From contig NZ_JAFEMD010000017.1 in the NCBI RefSeq assembly GCF_016892765.1, positions 1 through 64,000 of the forward strand: a stretch of DNA of 64,000 bases, in the 5' to 3' direction. A model generated the notes under the pieces. It was not told the DNA's origin, searched no databases, and saw only the letters and a list, made by a program, of their open reading frames with translations. The first letter of the stretch is position 1; each line of letters opens with the position of its first letter. Both the position numbers and the translations under genes were made by a program. Origin of the DNA: Microvirga arvi (GTDB lineage: Bacteria > Pseudomonadota > Alphaproteobacteria > Rhizobiales > Beijerinckiaceae). Shown here piece by piece: positions 16,335-25,453 of the stretch.

Positions 16335-16619
16335 CTAACCGGCTGGCTGCTCGGAGGCTTGGATCCAAGCCTCAATCATTCTGTGAAGGTTCGGAGGCAG
16401 CTCCGAAGGCAACCTACCAGACATGGCTTTGTCAGTTGCGATATCCGCCAAGGTCGATCGATACCGCTCAACACGCTCCGGCCTTATCTCAAGAGATCCA
16501 TCAGAACTTGTTTTGACAGCATGTGCCGGGAACGCACGCAATGATTTGAATATCCTGCGCATACCCTTCTCCGTCCGATCAGGCTGTTGAAGGCGCAGCA
16601 TAGTCATCGCACTTTTCAT
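16335..16619 (-). CDS. Hypothetical protein
   Basis: Up to 94 residues from ATG 16619. A shorter start at 16562 (MRRIFKSLRAF) has GGAGAAGGG in front and may be the true one. The C-terminal half is helical: RPERVERYRSTLADIATDKA, then ELPPNLHRMIEAWIQ. No domain recognised. It lies 40 bp from the membrane-protein gene upstream and could share its transcript. Confidence 0.45.
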   Translation of the reverse strand: MKSAMTMLRLQQPDRTEKGMRRIFKSLRAFPAHAVKTSSDGSLEIRPERVERYRSTLADIATDKAMSGRLPSELPPNLHRMIEAWIQASEQPAG

Positions 16620-16659
16620 GGGGCGTGCGCCGACACACGCAATATGAGCTGAGCAATCC

Positions 16660-17079
16660 TCATGGAATGGGATTGGACGGCCCTTGCGCGATGACCATGA
16701 AGATGGCCGAGAAGAAACCGGCAAGCAGCAGGCTGCCGAGGAGAGCCACGCGAATGGGGATACGATAGCTCATCCAAGAGAGGCGAACGGCCTCCTGATG
16801 CTCCTGCCGGGCGAATGCTTCATCACCATTTATGAAATGAAGTAGCGATTCGATGTCATCCAGCAGGTTGAGCATCTCCTCGGACGTCGCTTCCCTGCGC
16901 CATTTCTGACGCTCCCCTTTGCTGGTTTTGAGCCTGACCGATTTCGCCTCGATGCGCAGGGTCTCCCGCACCTCGCTGCGGATAACGTAAATGCCAAAGA
17001 CCATGAGAAGCGGCACGAGGGTGACGCCTGTAACGATGGCCCAATCTGCCGGGGTCAGGTTTGGAAGGAAACTGCCCAT
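16660..17079 (-). CDS. Two-helix membrane protein of unknown function
   Basis: 139 residues with hydrophobic segments at ~14-33 (IVTGVTLVPLLMVFGIYVI) and ~110-130 (VALLGSLLLAGFFSAIFMVI). They flank a ~75-residue charged, probably cytoplasmic loop with ESLLHFINGDEAFARQEHQEAVRLSW. GAGGGG precedes ATG 17079. Layout suggests an inner-membrane adaptor. No family recognised. Confidence 0.6.
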   Translation of the reverse strand: MGSFLPNLTPADWAIVTGVTLVPLLMVFGIYVIRSEVRETLRIEAKSVRLKTSKGERQKWRREATSEEMLNLLDDIESLLHFINGDEAFARQEHQEAVRLSWMSYRIPIRVALLGSLLLAGFFSAIFMVIAQGPSNPIP

Positions 17080-17384
17080 GGAGAAATCCCCTCAGGAAGC
17101 CCATCGCCTGACATTACGACATCGCTCGTAGGCTTTCTTGCGGCAACTCGCGGGGAAGACGGATTCTCGCTAAGGTGCAGGATTCCCCCTCAGCCTCGGA
17201 GTAAATTCTTTTTCGTATGATCACTGATCAGGCATGCGCCTGAAGATTACCCAGCAAAGGACAGCAAATGTCGTGTTCAAACGGCAGAGATGTCAGATGA
17301 GCGCAGAATCCGGTCGTTCTTCAGATGCTGCCATTCAGGGCCGCGCCCACCTCTTTCAGCATTCCTGCCCGTATAAAGCAGGCG
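17080..17384. other. Gene-free spacer
   Basis: Roughly 305 bases upstream of the minus-strand gene at 17079 and downstream of the one at 17385. I see no gene, RNA or clear regulatory motif. Confidence 0.4.
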
Positions 17385-17708
17385 CTAATCGGTGAATCGG
17401 ACGGTGCTGTCCTTGCAGACATCAAGCTCGGGGAGTTCAACCAACGATTCATCCTCGAAAGTCGCTGCGACAGCCACCATGCATCCTGTCATCTTCGGCA
17501 ATCTCAGAGTGGTTTTTGCTTTCGAAGCAAGTGGCTTTGCCAGCCGGATTGTCTGCCCGTTGGCGCCGATGGCGACATCAGTGGCCGGTACCTCGCGGGC
17601 ATTTGTGATGACAAGGGCCGAGACTGGTTTTGGCTTCGCCGGTGCCGCAATGGCACTGGTGGCAGCGAGCAGGAGGCCGGTGGCAGTTACAATGCGGAAA
17701 ATCATCAT
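17385..17708 (-). CDS. Small secreted protein with two cysteines
   Basis: 107 residues from ATG 17708 (GAGAGGA upstream). MMIFRIVTATGLLLAATSAIAAP is a signal peptide. The mature domain has SALVITNAREVPATDVAIGA, KTTLRLPKMTGCMVAVAATFEDES and LDVCKDSTVRFTD; the two Cys probably form a disulfide. The pattern (beta-rich, FEDES, C-terminal Cys) is typical of small periplasmic hypotheticals in Rhizobiales. Function unknown. Confidence 0.65.
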   Translation of the reverse strand: MMIFRIVTATGLLLAATSAIAAPAKPKPVSALVITNAREVPATDVAIGANGQTIRLAKPLASKAKTTLRLPKMTGCMVAVAATFEDESLVELPELDVCKDSTVRFTD

Positions 17709-17836
17709 GATTCCTCTCTGTACCGTTGGAGATGCGTCGTGCATTTGAGCGGGCATCCGAAGCCCGTCCGTGAAACCGTCGCTCGGTGTGCAGCCGACGG
17801 TATGGCCTAATTCGACCAAGGTGCACCGTCTTGGTG

Positions 17837-17968
17837 ATGAAACGGTCATCAAGGAAAGAGCGCCAGTTGCGCATGGCGTTCAAGGAAGGCCGCCTTTCAC
17901 GGCCAGTTCCAGAAGAAACAACGACCGTGCCATCTGGGCACACAAAGAGGCTGCGCCCGAGGAATTAA
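17837..17968 (+). CDS. Possible 43-residue basic protein
   Basis: ATG 17837 gives MKRSSRKERQLRMAFKEGRL and a polar C-terminus. No ribosome site is evident and no homologue is recognised. Listed as a candidate because this stretch otherwise lacks genes and neighbouring microproteins are real. The rest of 17709-18107 shows nothing. Confidence 0.25.
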   Translation: MKRSSRKERQLRMAFKEGRLSRPVPEETTTVPSGHTKRLRPRN

Positions 17969-18107
17969 CAAATGGTTGCTGACACAGAGCAATTTATCAA
18001 TTCGACAAGACCGGCCCGTGCTCGCATCCTTGAGAACATTGGAATCATGCTGTCGAGCGATGTCCGGAAATCCGACACCCCGGCAATAGTCCTATAAATT
18101 TCGTGAA

Positions 18108-18133
18108 GGAATAAACCGGCGACCATCCACGTT
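18108..18133 (+). promoter_or_regulatory. EcfG-type (general stress) promoter 2
   Basis: GGAAT at 18108-18112, exactly 17 bases, CGTT at 18130-18133; the gene start follows 43 bases later. The preceding ctataaatttcgtgaa matches site 1 (14078-14092) at all but two positions. Confidence 0.65.
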
Positions 18134-18175
18134 CGATGATCATACGTCGCGACTTGAAAAAAGCAGAGCAACTCC

Positions 18176-18331
18176 ATGGATCACAGCCGAGCCGCAAAGG
18201 ACAGTAACACCCTTACTCCGGATCCACCGCATATGGTCGATGATAGCCCATCGTTGCAATGTGCGTTGCTGCTCTTTGTTAGCGCCGTGAGCTCCTTCAT
18301 CGGAGCCAGCCTCCTGCTGGCCAGCATCTGA
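18176..18331 (+). CDS. 51-residue single-pass membrane microprotein (paralogue 2)
   Basis: Starts MDHSRAAKDSNTLTPDPPHM and ends in a hydrophobic helix (CALLLFVSAVSSFIGASLLLASI). It has the same length and architecture as the product of 14159-14314, with SFIGASLLLAS identical. The ribosome site is weaker (GAG only). The preceding EcfG-type promoter and the paralogy support expression under general stress control. Confidence 0.7.
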   Translation: MDHSRAAKDSNTLTPDPPHMVDDSPSLQCALLLFVSAVSSFIGASLLLASI

Positions 18332-18526
18332 CAAGCTTGGCAGCCCAATCTTTCATTGAGTGGGCCCGCTGTGCTATTCGGCATACGGATGCTTCTCTGC
18401 CGGGAGACCGGAACGAAGCGACACATTCTAAAATCGAGTCGGGCTCTGGTGACGAAACACACTCATCAACCTCACTAGCACCATGATAGAAGAAGACCGG
18501 GGCTATCGGACGAGCGGGGTGCACGC

Positions 18527-18880
18527 GTGACGGATATCCAACGGATCGGCGTTGCCGCGCGATACAGCGACCTCGTGATCCACGGCGACAAGGCTTACCT
18601 CTCCGGATACGTACCCGAGTCGACCTTGGACCAAGGCGCATCGGAGCAGATCCGGGACATCCTTGGGCAGATCGAGCAGTCGCTGACGGAGATCGGCAGC
18701 GACAAGTCGAAGCTCCTGCATGCCACCATCTGGCTTGCCGACATCGCCTTCTATGACGAGATGAATGCCGTGTGGGATGGCTGGGTTCTCCCGGGGCATG
18801 CTCCGGCCCGGGTCTGCGTCGAATCCCGGCTGGCGGATCTGGACTACAAGCTCGAGATCCAGGTCATCGCTGCCCTCTGA
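18527..18880 (+). CDS. RidA/YjgF family protein
   Basis: 117 residues from GTG 18527. IQRIGVAARYSDLVIHGDKAYLSGYVP, the central EQIRDILGQIEQSLTEIGSDKSKLLHATIWL and the C-terminal PARVCVESRLADLDYKLEIQVIAA are standard RidA-fold elements, including the conserved Arg near the active-site cleft. RidA proteins hydrolyse reactive enamine/imine intermediates from PLP enzymes. Monocistronic; subfamily not determined. Confidence 0.88.
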   Translation: MTDIQRIGVAARYSDLVIHGDKAYLSGYVPESTLDQGASEQIRDILGQIEQSLTEIGSDKSKLLHATIWLADIAFYDEMNAVWDGWVLPGHAPARVCVESRLADLDYKLEIQVIAAL

Positions 18881-18899
18881 CGCCTCGAGAACCTGCCCC

Positions 18900-19697
18900 T
18901 TACGCCCTTTCGGTTCGGGAGCCAGCCTTGGTCAAACCGTTCAGGCGCTTGCGCTCATAATGCTTCGCCAGGCGCAGGTGGCGCCAAGTGGCGTAGTTCA
19001 TGGCAATCAGGAAACCGTAGGTGCCGCGCAGGAAGTGCAACCGTCCGAAATAGGCCTTCAGGAAGGCTGCGGGGAACTCGAAATAGACCCGCCATGTGGG
19101 GATCGAGACGCCCCTCACCTCCAGGTCGATCGCCTGCTGGTCCGTATAGCTGTTGAGCTTGGCCAGTTGGTCGCCGAGGGAGCGCACGGACCGGTGGTGC
19201 ACGAGGCCTTTCAACCGTCCGGTCTTCGTACCGGGCTTCAGTTCCACACGGTCATGCACGAGCGAGGAGGAATACCGGCCTGCATCCCGGTGATAGAGTC
19301 GGACGGGAGCGATCCGGTAGGCCAGCGCGCTCGGGGCGCTCTCTCCCGGATAGGTCTCGGCAATGCGGATGCCATAAGCCCTGCAGGGAGGCTCGCCGCG
19401 GGAGAACAGGGCCCGGATCTCGGCCAGGAGCTCCGGAGACACCTCCTCGTCCGCATCGAGGTTCAGAAGCCAATCGTAGCGGCATTGATCCTCGGCAAAA
19501 CGCTTCTGGGGTCCGTAGCCGGGCCAGGGATTGTAGATGACCCGAGCGCCGAGCTCCTCGGCGACAGCCTGAGTTCCGTCGCTGGAGCCTGAATCGACCA
19601 CGACCACGTCATCCGTCAGCGCCCGGATGGCGCGAATGGTCGCCCCGATACGGTCGGCTTCGTTCTTGGCGATGATGAAAACGGACACAGGAAACAT
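18900..19697 (-). CDS. Glycosyltransferase family 2, LPS-core glucosyltransferase-like
   Basis: 265 residues. MFPVSVFIIAKNEADRIGATI, VVVVDSGSSDGTQAVAEELGA and WLLNLDADEEVSPEL give the GT-A nucleotide-sugar and metal site (DAD). The later AYGIRIAETYPGE, RLYHRDAGRYSSSLVHDRVEL and a C-terminal amphipathic part FLKAYFGRLHFLRGTYGF resemble WaaE/KdtX-type transferases that add glucose to lipid A core. No other LPS gene is nearby, so the acceptor is inferred. Confidence 0.85.
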   Translation of the reverse strand: MFPVSVFIIAKNEADRIGATIRAIRALTDDVVVVDSGSSDGTQAVAEELGARVIYNPWPGYGPQKRFAEDQCRYDWLLNLDADEEVSPELLAEIRALFSRGEPPCRAYGIRIAETYPGESAPSALAYRIAPVRLYHRDAGRYSSSLVHDRVELKPGTKTGRLKGLVHHRSVRSLGDQLAKLNSYTDQQAIDLEVRGVSIPTWRVYFEFPAAFLKAYFGRLHFLRGTYGFLIAMNYATWRHLRLAKHYERKRLNGLTKAGSRTERA

Positions 19698-19776
19698 GGC
19701 AAGGGGTGCCTAGCCGCCCCTTCGGTCCGTGGCAAGAGCTTTGGAACCCGAAGGGAGAGGCCTCCCGTCCGATTGT

Positions 19777-20391
19777 TCAGCCCTGTGCCACCAATCCCTC
19801 AGCCTGCAGGGCGTGCTTCACCATCGGACGGTCTGAAACCCGTGTCATGTAGGCAGTGACTGCCGAGTGGGCCGAGAGATCGATCCTGTGGAAGCGGCTC
19901 CAGCTGAGAACGGTAAAGCAATAGGCGTCGGCAACGGTGAAATGGTCCCCGGCCAGATACGAGCGCTCCCGGAGGCACTGGTCGAGATAGGCGAAGCGGC
20001 GCTGGAGCTGGCTTACGGCCAGCTGACGGGCCTTGGGAGGCATAGGAGCGAGCCAGAGCGGTTCAAAGCCCTTATGAAGTTCCGCGCCGGTGAAATCGAG
20101 CCATTCCTTGACCCTGTAACGCTCCAGAGAGCCCAGCTTCGGCAGGAGGCGTGCGTACGGCGCCTGATCCGCCAGATATTCGAGGATTACCGGCACCTCG
20201 GCCAGGATGTCCCCATTGTGAAGGACGAGAGCCGGGACGTACCCTTTCGGGTTGATCCTGACGTAGTCCCGTCCGGAGGCTGTCGTTTGTGTTTTGAGGT
20301 CGACTTTGTCGTATTCGATTTGCAGGCCTGCTTCACAAGCAATGATCCGCGGCGCTAGGGAACAGGCTCCGGGGGTGTAGTACAGCTTCAT
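19777..20391 (-). CDS. Glutathione S-transferase (beta-like)
   Basis: 204 residues. The N-terminal thioredoxin-like domain starts MKLYYTPGACSLAPRIIACE with the beta-class Cys10, followed by NPKGYVPALVL (cis-Pro) and the GSH-binding EVPVILEYLAD. A helical C-terminal domain (residues ~85-204) contains DHFTVADAYCFTVL. It likely conjugates or reduces electrophiles with glutathione in the cytoplasm. Monocistronic. Confidence 0.9.
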   Translation of the reverse strand: MKLYYTPGACSLAPRIIACEAGLQIEYDKVDLKTQTTASGRDYVRINPKGYVPALVLHNGDILAEVPVILEYLADQAPYARLLPKLGSLERYRVKEWLDFTGAELHKGFEPLWLAPMPPKARQLAVSQLQRRFAYLDQCLRERSYLAGDHFTVADAYCFTVLSWSRFHRIDLSAHSAVTAYMTRVSDRPMVKHALQAEGLVAQG

Positions 20392-20531
20392 CGTGACCCT
20401 TCTTCCCGCGCCCCCACGGGTTTATAAATATATAACGTAACACGATGGCCTAATCCTACTGCACAGGATGGCGTTTTCAAGGCGCGATTAGACTATTTGC
20501 TACAGTATTTCATTTAGCTGGCAAATGACAT

Positions 20532-21359
20532 TCAGAGCAGTTCGCCCTCCTGAACATGGCTGGCGGACGCAGCCTTCGTATGCTTGCGAACGCGCAGGTG
20601 CGCCAGCAGAGGGAAGTGATCCGAGGCCACACGGCTGAGAGGGTTCCGCACTGGACCGGCATCGATCACCTCAATCGACTTGGTGACGAAGACATGGTCG
20701 AGACGCAGGACGGGAGCGCGGGTATGAAAGGTCGGCTGCGGTTCTCCGAAGGAATTGGAAAGCTGTGCATCCCGCAGGCGGTTCGCGATCAACCGGTAGG
20801 AGCGCGAATAGGGCGGCGCGTTGAAGTCGCCCAGCAGAACGGCCGGCTCAGCGCAGTCGGGATGGCCGATCCATTCCGTCCCGACAAGGGCTGCGGCCTG
20901 CGCGCGTCTCTCTCCGGACCGCAGGGACAGATGCGCATTGACGACTTGGATCGTCTGCCCATCGATTTCGACGGCAACCCAGAGGGCGCTGCGCTTCTCG
21001 AAGGAGGGCCGCGTGGACTGGGTTGGCAGGCGTCCGGACTTGACGATGCGCGAGGAATGGCGCGTCAGAACCGCAATGCCGTATTGCTCCCCCAGGATGC
21101 GGATCGTCGGCTGGAAATGCAGGTCCATGCCGAGCGCCGTGGCCACGGTCGCGGCCTGGTCGACCTCCCCTGCCCGTACGCGACCGACACGGACTTCCTG
21201 GAGCGCGACGATGTCCGGCTCGCAGGACGCGATCACCTCAGCGATCCGGTTAGGTGAGATCTGCCTGTCCGTGCCGAGCCAGCGGTGGACGTTGTAGGTC
21301 AGGATCCGAAGGGTTTGCCCCGGGTTATCGCTGTGCTTCAAAGGTTCGTACCGGCTCAA
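20532..21359 (-). CDS. Endonuclease/exonuclease/phosphatase family protein
   Basis: 275 residues. The DNase I-like fold is marked by LRILTYNVHRW, IVALQEVRVGR (metal-binding Glu), VVNAHLSLRSGERRAQ, VLLGDFNAPPYS (catalytic Asp-x-Asn) and the C-terminal SDHFPLLAHLRV. The likely start is TTG 21359; no ATG fits before the first conserved strand, so the exact start is uncertain. Substrate could be DNA, a phospholipid or a phosphoester. The gene is monocistronic. Confidence 0.82.
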   Translation of the reverse strand: MSRYEPLKHSDNPGQTLRILTYNVHRWLGTDRQISPNRIAEVIASCEPDIVALQEVRVGRVRAGEVDQAATVATALGMDLHFQPTIRILGEQYGIAVLTRHSSRIVKSGRLPTQSTRPSFEKRSALWVAVEIDGQTIQVVNAHLSLRSGERRAQAAALVGTEWIGHPDCAEPAVLLGDFNAPPYSRSYRLIANRLRDAQLSNSFGEPQPTFHTRAPVLRLDHVFVTKSIEVIDAGPVRNPLSRVASDHFPLLAHLRVRKHTKAASASHVQEGELL

Positions 21360-21511
21360 TCGTTCGTTACAGGTAAAGGCACCGCCCTGCTCAGCACAAG
21401 CCGAGAGTCTCGAAAGCGCGGCGTATTCAGCAAACGTGTCGGATCAATGACTCTGCTTCAGGCCCGGTTCCAAAGCTCGGCAGCTCTCACGGGCCGGGTT
21501 TTCGAATACGC

Positions 21512-21542
21512 TTGACCTTCCCATCATTGGAAGGATTAAGCC
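21512..21542 (+). promoter_or_regulatory. CueR-type copper-responsive promoter/operator of copA
   Basis: TTGACC (21512-21517) and TAAGCC (21537-21542) are 19 bases apart, the stretched spacing of MerR-family promoters. Between them ACCTTCC (21515-21521) and GGAAGGA (21529-21535) form an inverted repeat centred in the spacer, matching known CueR boxes. It sits just before copA, which is coupled to the cueR gene. Confidence 0.85.
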
Positions 21543-21573
21543 CTGTTCCTATATCAGGATCAGGAGATTCCTC

Positions 21574-24102
21574 ATGGCCGCCGGCAAGCTTGCCTCCATC
21601 AATGCGATCGACATTCCCATTCAGGGCATGAGCTGCGCCTCGTGCGTGAACCGGGTCGAGAAGGCGATCCGGGCGGTCGAGGGCGTCACGGCCGCCAACG
21701 TCAATCTGGCGACCGAGCGGGCGCATGTGGAGTTTGCGCCGACCGAGGCCAACCCCGCCGCTGTCGCCGAGGCGATCCGGGCGGTCGGCTACGAGCCGTC
21801 CGACAGCACGGTGGAGCTGAAGATCGACGGGATGACATGCGCTTCATGCGTCAGCCGGGTCGAGAAGGCGCTGCAGCGCATCTCGGGCGTGCTGGAGGCT
21901 CACGTCAATCTTGCTACCGAGCGGGCCTCGATCCGCTATCTCGGCGGACCGGACATGGTGGACCGCCTCATCGACGCCGTCGAGCGGGCTGGCTACGAGG
22001 CCGAGGCCATCCGCCAGGACCAGGACCGGACCGACCGGGAGCGAGCAGCCCGGGAAGCTGAGATTTCCAGCCTCCGGCACGCCCTCACCATCGCAGCGAT
22101 CCTGACCCTGCCCGTCTTCGTGCTGGACATGGGGTCCCATTTCATCCCGGCCGTCCATGACTGGGTGATGGGCACGCTCGGACATGGCACGAGCTTGTAT
22201 CTGCAGTTTGCTCTCACCACGCTGGTCCTCTTCGGTCCAGGCCTGCGCTTCTTCCGCAAGGGCGTGCCGGCCCTCATGCGCTGGTCGCCCGACATGAACT
22301 CGCTCGTGGTGCTCGGCACGAGCGCGGCCTACGCTTATTCGGTGGTGGCCACCTTCCTGCCCGGCCTCCTGCCGCCCGGCATGGCCAACGTCTATTACGA
22401 GGCTGCAGCCGTGATCGTGACCCTGATCCTGCTCGGGCGCTACCTCGAGGCCAAGGCGAAGGGGCGCACCTCCGAGGCGATCAAGCACCTCATGGGACTT
22501 CAGGCCAAGACTGCCCGCGTAGTGCGCGGCGGCGAAGCCCTGGAGGTCCCCCTCGAGCAGGTCCTCGCGGGCGACATCGTGCAGGTCCGCCCCGGCGAGA
22601 AGATCCCGGTTGACGGCGAGGTCGTGGAAGGCTCCTCCTTCGTGGACGAATCCATGATCACCGGCGAGCCGGTGCCGGTGCAGAAGGCACAAGGCGCCGA
22701 GGTCGTCGGCGGCACCATCAACAAGACCGGCAGCTTCACTTTCCGCGCCACCCGCATCGGGTCCGAGACGGTGCTGGCTCAGATCATCCGCATGGTCGAG
22801 CAGGCTCAAGGGTCGAAGCTGCCGATCCAGGCGCTCGTCGACAGGGTGACGGCTTGGTTCGTGCCGGCCGTCATGGCGGCGGCGGCCCTCACCTTCCTGG
22901 TCTGGCTGGTCTTCGGCCCTGATCCGGCACTCACCTTCGCGCTGGTGAACGCGGTGGCTGTGCTGATCATCGCCTGCCCCTGCGCCATGGGTCTCGCCAC
23001 GCCGACTTCCATCATGGTCGGCACCGGCCGGGCGGCGGAACTCGGCGTGCTTTTCCGCCAGGGCGAGGCGCTGCAGAGCCTGAAGGAGGTCGGCGTCGTC
23101 GCCCTCGACAAGACCGGCACCCTGACCCTGGGCCGCCCGGACCTTACCGACTTCGTGACCGCTCCTGGCTTCTCGGATGCGGAAGCGCTGAGGCTCGTTG
23201 CCGCCGTGGAGGCTCGCTCCGAACATCCGATCGCTCAGGCCATCGTTGCGGCGGCTGAGCAGCGGGGTCTCGCCCTGCCTGCCACCGATGCCTTCGAGGC
23301 CGTGCCCGGCTTCGGCGTCTCGGCCATGGTCGAGGGGCGGAAGGTGGATGTGGGCGCGGACCGCTTCATGACGAAGCTCGGGTTTTCCATCGCCGATTTT
23401 GCCGATACGGCCGCCCGCCTGGGTGCCGAGGGCAAGAGCCCGCTCTATGCGGCCATCGACGGAAAGCTCGCTGCCATCATCGCGGTGGCCGACCCGGTCA
23501 AGCCCTCGACGCCGGAGGCGATCGGTGCCCTTCATGCGCTCGGGCTGAAGGTCGCGATGATCACCGGCGACAACCGCAGGACCGCGGAGGCCATCGCTCG
23601 GCAGATCGGCATCGACGAGGTGGTGGCCGAGGTGCTGCCCGACGGCAAGGTCGAGGTGGTGAAGCGCCTGCGGCAGGCTCATGGCAGGATCGCCTTCGTC
23701 GGCGACGGCATCAACGATGCGCCCGCGCTGGCGGAAGCCGATATCGGCATCGCCATCGGCACCGGCACGGACATCGCCATCGAAAGCGCCGACGTGGTGC
23801 TCATGTCCGGCGATGTGCGCGGCGTGGTGAACGCCATTGCCCTGTCCAAGGCGACGATCCGCAACATCGGACAGAACCTGTTCTGGGCCTTCGCCTACAA
23901 CGTGCTGCTGATCCCCGTCGCCGCGGGCGTGCTCTACCCGTTCAACGGCACCCTGCTCTCCCCCATCGTGGCGGCGGGCGCCATGGCGCTCTCCAGTGTC
24001 TTCGTTATCGGCAATGCGTTGAGGCTGCGCCGCTTCAAGGCTCCCGTTGCATCCATGCAGGGGATCTCTCTTCCAGCTCAAACCGTCAAAGGTGTTGCAT
24101 GA
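21574..24102 (+). CDS. copA: Copper-exporting P1B-type ATPase
   Basis: 842 residues with two N-terminal heavy-metal domains (GMSCASC, Cys21/24; GMTCASC, Cys89/92), eight membrane helices, the P1B signature CPC at about residue 468 ([13 protein letters not shown]), phosphorylation motif DKTGT (Asp512), and the hinge [10 protein letters not shown] (about residue 710). The CPC motif with paired CxxC domains is typical of Cu(I) export from the cytoplasm. The next gene is a CueR-type sensor overlapping by 4 bp, and a CueR box lies upstream, so the operon is copper-inducible. Confidence 0.97.
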   Translation: MAAGKLASINAIDIPIQGMSCASCVNRVEKAIRAVEGVTAANVNLATERAHVEFAPTEANPAAVAEAIRAVGYEPSDSTVELKIDGMTCASCVSRVEKALQRISGVLEAHVNLATERASIRYLGGPDMVDRLIDAVERAGYEAEAIRQDQDRTDRERAAREAEISSLRHALTIAAILTLPVFVLDMGSHFIPAVHDWVMGTLGHGTSLYLQFALTTLVLFGPGLRFFRKGVPALMRWSPDMNSLVVLGTSAAYAYSVVATFLPGLLPPGMANVYYEAAAVIVTLILLGRYLEAKAKGRTSEAIKHLMGLQAKTARVVRGGEALEVPLEQVLAGDIVQVRPGEKIPVDGEVVEGSSFVDESMITGEPVPVQKAQGAEVVGGTINKTGSFTFRATRIGSETVLAQIIRMVEQAQGSKLPIQALVDRVTAWFVPAVMAAAALTFLVWLVFGPDPALTFALVNAVAVLIIACPCAMGLATPTSIMVGTGRAAELGVLFRQGEALQSLKEVGVVALDKTGTLTLGRPDLTDFVTAPGFSDAEALRLVAAVEARSEHPIAQAIVAAAEQRGLALPATDAFEAVPGFGVSAMVEGRKVDVGADRFMTKLGFSIADFADTAARLGAEGKSPLYAAIDGKLAAIIAVADPVKPSTPEAIGALHALGLKVAMITGDNRRTAEAIARQIGIDEVVAEVLPDGKVEVVKRLRQAHGRIAFVGDGINDAPALAEADIGIAIGTGTDIAIESADVVLMSGDVRGVVNAIALSKATIRNIGQNLFWAFAYNVLLIPVAAGVLYPFNGTLLSPIVAAGAMALSSVFVIGNALRLRRFKAPVASMQGISLPAQTVKGVA

Positions 24103-24551
24103 ATATCGGGCAGGCCGCTGCAGCCTCGGGCGTCTCCGCCAAGATGATCCGCTACTACGAGTCCATCGGGCTGATCCGGAAGACCGTGCGCACGGAATCG
24201 GGCTACCGGGTTTATGCGGATCACGACGTGCATACGCTGCGCTTCATCCGCCGCGCGCGCGATCTCGGCTTCTCGGTCGAGCAGATCGCCGATCTCGTAT
24301 CGCTCTGGCAGGACCGGGACCGGGCGAGCAAGGACGTGAAGGCGATTGCGCTCGAGCATGTACTCGTTCTCGAGCGCAAGATCCAGGAACTGCAGGAGAT
24401 GGCCTCGACCCTGAAGCATCTCGCGAGGAACTGTCACGGCGATGCGCGACCGCATTGCCCGATCCTGGAGGAGTTGGCCAACGACGAGACGGCGCCGCTT
24501 CCCGTCAAGACGGATGCGAAGTTCGGCGCATTGGGCAAGGTGTCAGCGTGA
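24099..24551 (+). CDS. cueR: Cu(I)-responsive MerR-family regulator
   Basis: 150 residues. The N-terminal winged helix starts [27 protein letters not shown] long dimerisation helix follows, and the metal loop has Cys112 and Cys120 ([11 protein letters not shown]), the same numbers as the Cu-binding cysteines of E. coli CueR. It overlaps copA by an ATGA, so the two are co-expressed. It should bind the operator at 21512-21542 and activate the operon with copper. HmrR is an alternative name in rhizobia. Confidence 0.95.
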   Translation: MNIGQAAAASGVSAKMIRYYESIGLIRKTVRTESGYRVYADHDVHTLRFIRRARDLGFSVEQIADLVSLWQDRDRASKDVKAIALEHVLVLERKIQELQEMASTLKHLARNCHGDARPHCPILEELANDETAPLPVKTDAKFGALGKVSA

Positions 24552-24571
24552 GAGGCGCCTTTGAGAAGCCT

Positions 24572-24599
24572 CTCTCACCTCCTCAGGATGAGGTGAGAG
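24572..24599. repeat. 10-bp-arm inverted repeat between convergent genes
   Basis: ctctcacctc (24572-24581) pairs with gaggtgagag (24590-24599) around an 8-base loop containing cctcaggat-like sequence. The same tcctgagga-type core recurs at 50244-50352, suggesting a dispersed palindromic repeat that also separates cueR from the convergent phosphatase gene. Confidence 0.6.
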
Positions 24600-24616
24600 T
24601 GCCATGAGGCAGATGC

Positions 24617-25198
24617 TCAGGCCGCCATCTCCACCTCATGACTGCGGCCGAGATCGTGCATCAACTGCACATATCGCGGCATGCGCTGGATCTGACGACC
24701 ATAATGCCGGCGCAGCGCATCGACGAGCTGCCCGTTGCGCGACAGGAGCTCGTCCGCGAACTCGACCATGCGGGAGTTCGGCCAGGCCTGAGGCCGGATC
24801 TCGATCAGACGCGCGAAGAGGCGATCCTCGCTCTCTTCCGGCCCTGCCTGAGCCATCAGGGTCAGCATGGCAGCCGTCGAACGGGACACGCCCATGTGGC
24901 AATGGACCAGAAGATGTCCCTCGACCCTCTGGTCACGCCCTTCCGCCACCTCATGACCAAAGCGCAGAACGGCCTGCACATGCTCCGGCTCAGGAAGGAT
25001 CATGCCCTGCACGGGCTTGATGATGTCGTGGAAGCGCAGGATCGTCCTGTGATGAGGATCATAAGCTTCAAACGCCTCGGGATCCGGGTGATCCGGATCG
25101 AGGATCGAGAGCACATGAGTCACGGGCCGCTCCCGCTGGTCTGCCAATTCCGAGATGCCGCAGATCGTGAGCATCTGTATCGCAAGGGATTGCATCAA
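24617..25198 (-). CDS. Cysteine-based protein tyrosine/dual-specificity phosphatase-like protein
   Basis: 193 residues. The signature HCX5R is HCHMGVSR with Cys100 and Arg106, followed by ST. The N-terminal part has THVLSILDPD and RFHDI, and the C-terminal helices include RMVEFADELL. This is the fold of small dual-specificity phosphatases common in Rhizobiales. A second phosphatase of this type lies at 57201-57824. Substrate unknown; it could act on a phosphoprotein or a small phosphoester. Confidence 0.8.
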   Translation of the reverse strand: MMQSLAIQMLTICGISELADQRERPVTHVLSILDPDHPDPEAFEAYDPHHRTILRFHDIIKPVQGMILPEPEHVQAVLRFGHEVAEGRDQRVEGHLLVHCHMGVSRSTAAMLTLMAQAGPEESEDRLFARLIEIRPQAWPNSRMVEFADELLSRNGQLVDALRRHYGRQIQRMPRYVQLMHDLGRSHEVEMAA

Positions 25199-25453
25199 AG
25201 CACTCGTTCAGAAATCCAAATGGGACAAAAACCTTATCAGATCTTTTCATGGAGTTAACTCGCGGCTGCCGAATTGGATCGCTGCGTTCAAAAGACTGTG
25301 TCTTGCAAACAACAACAGCTCTCTGCCACATTTTCGACACGGGAGATCCACCTTCTCGTCACCGCCAAGGCTATGTCTTTCCATGAGTGCCGCCGTCACC
25401 GGTGAGGGTCGGCGAATGAATCCAATAATCAGAAACTGCAGGTACCTCTACTG

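Noticed and set aside
21844..24081. 745-codon minus-strand frame opposite copA
   Set aside because: Shadow of a high-GC gene; His/Gly/Asp-rich without domains, while copA is certain on the other strand.
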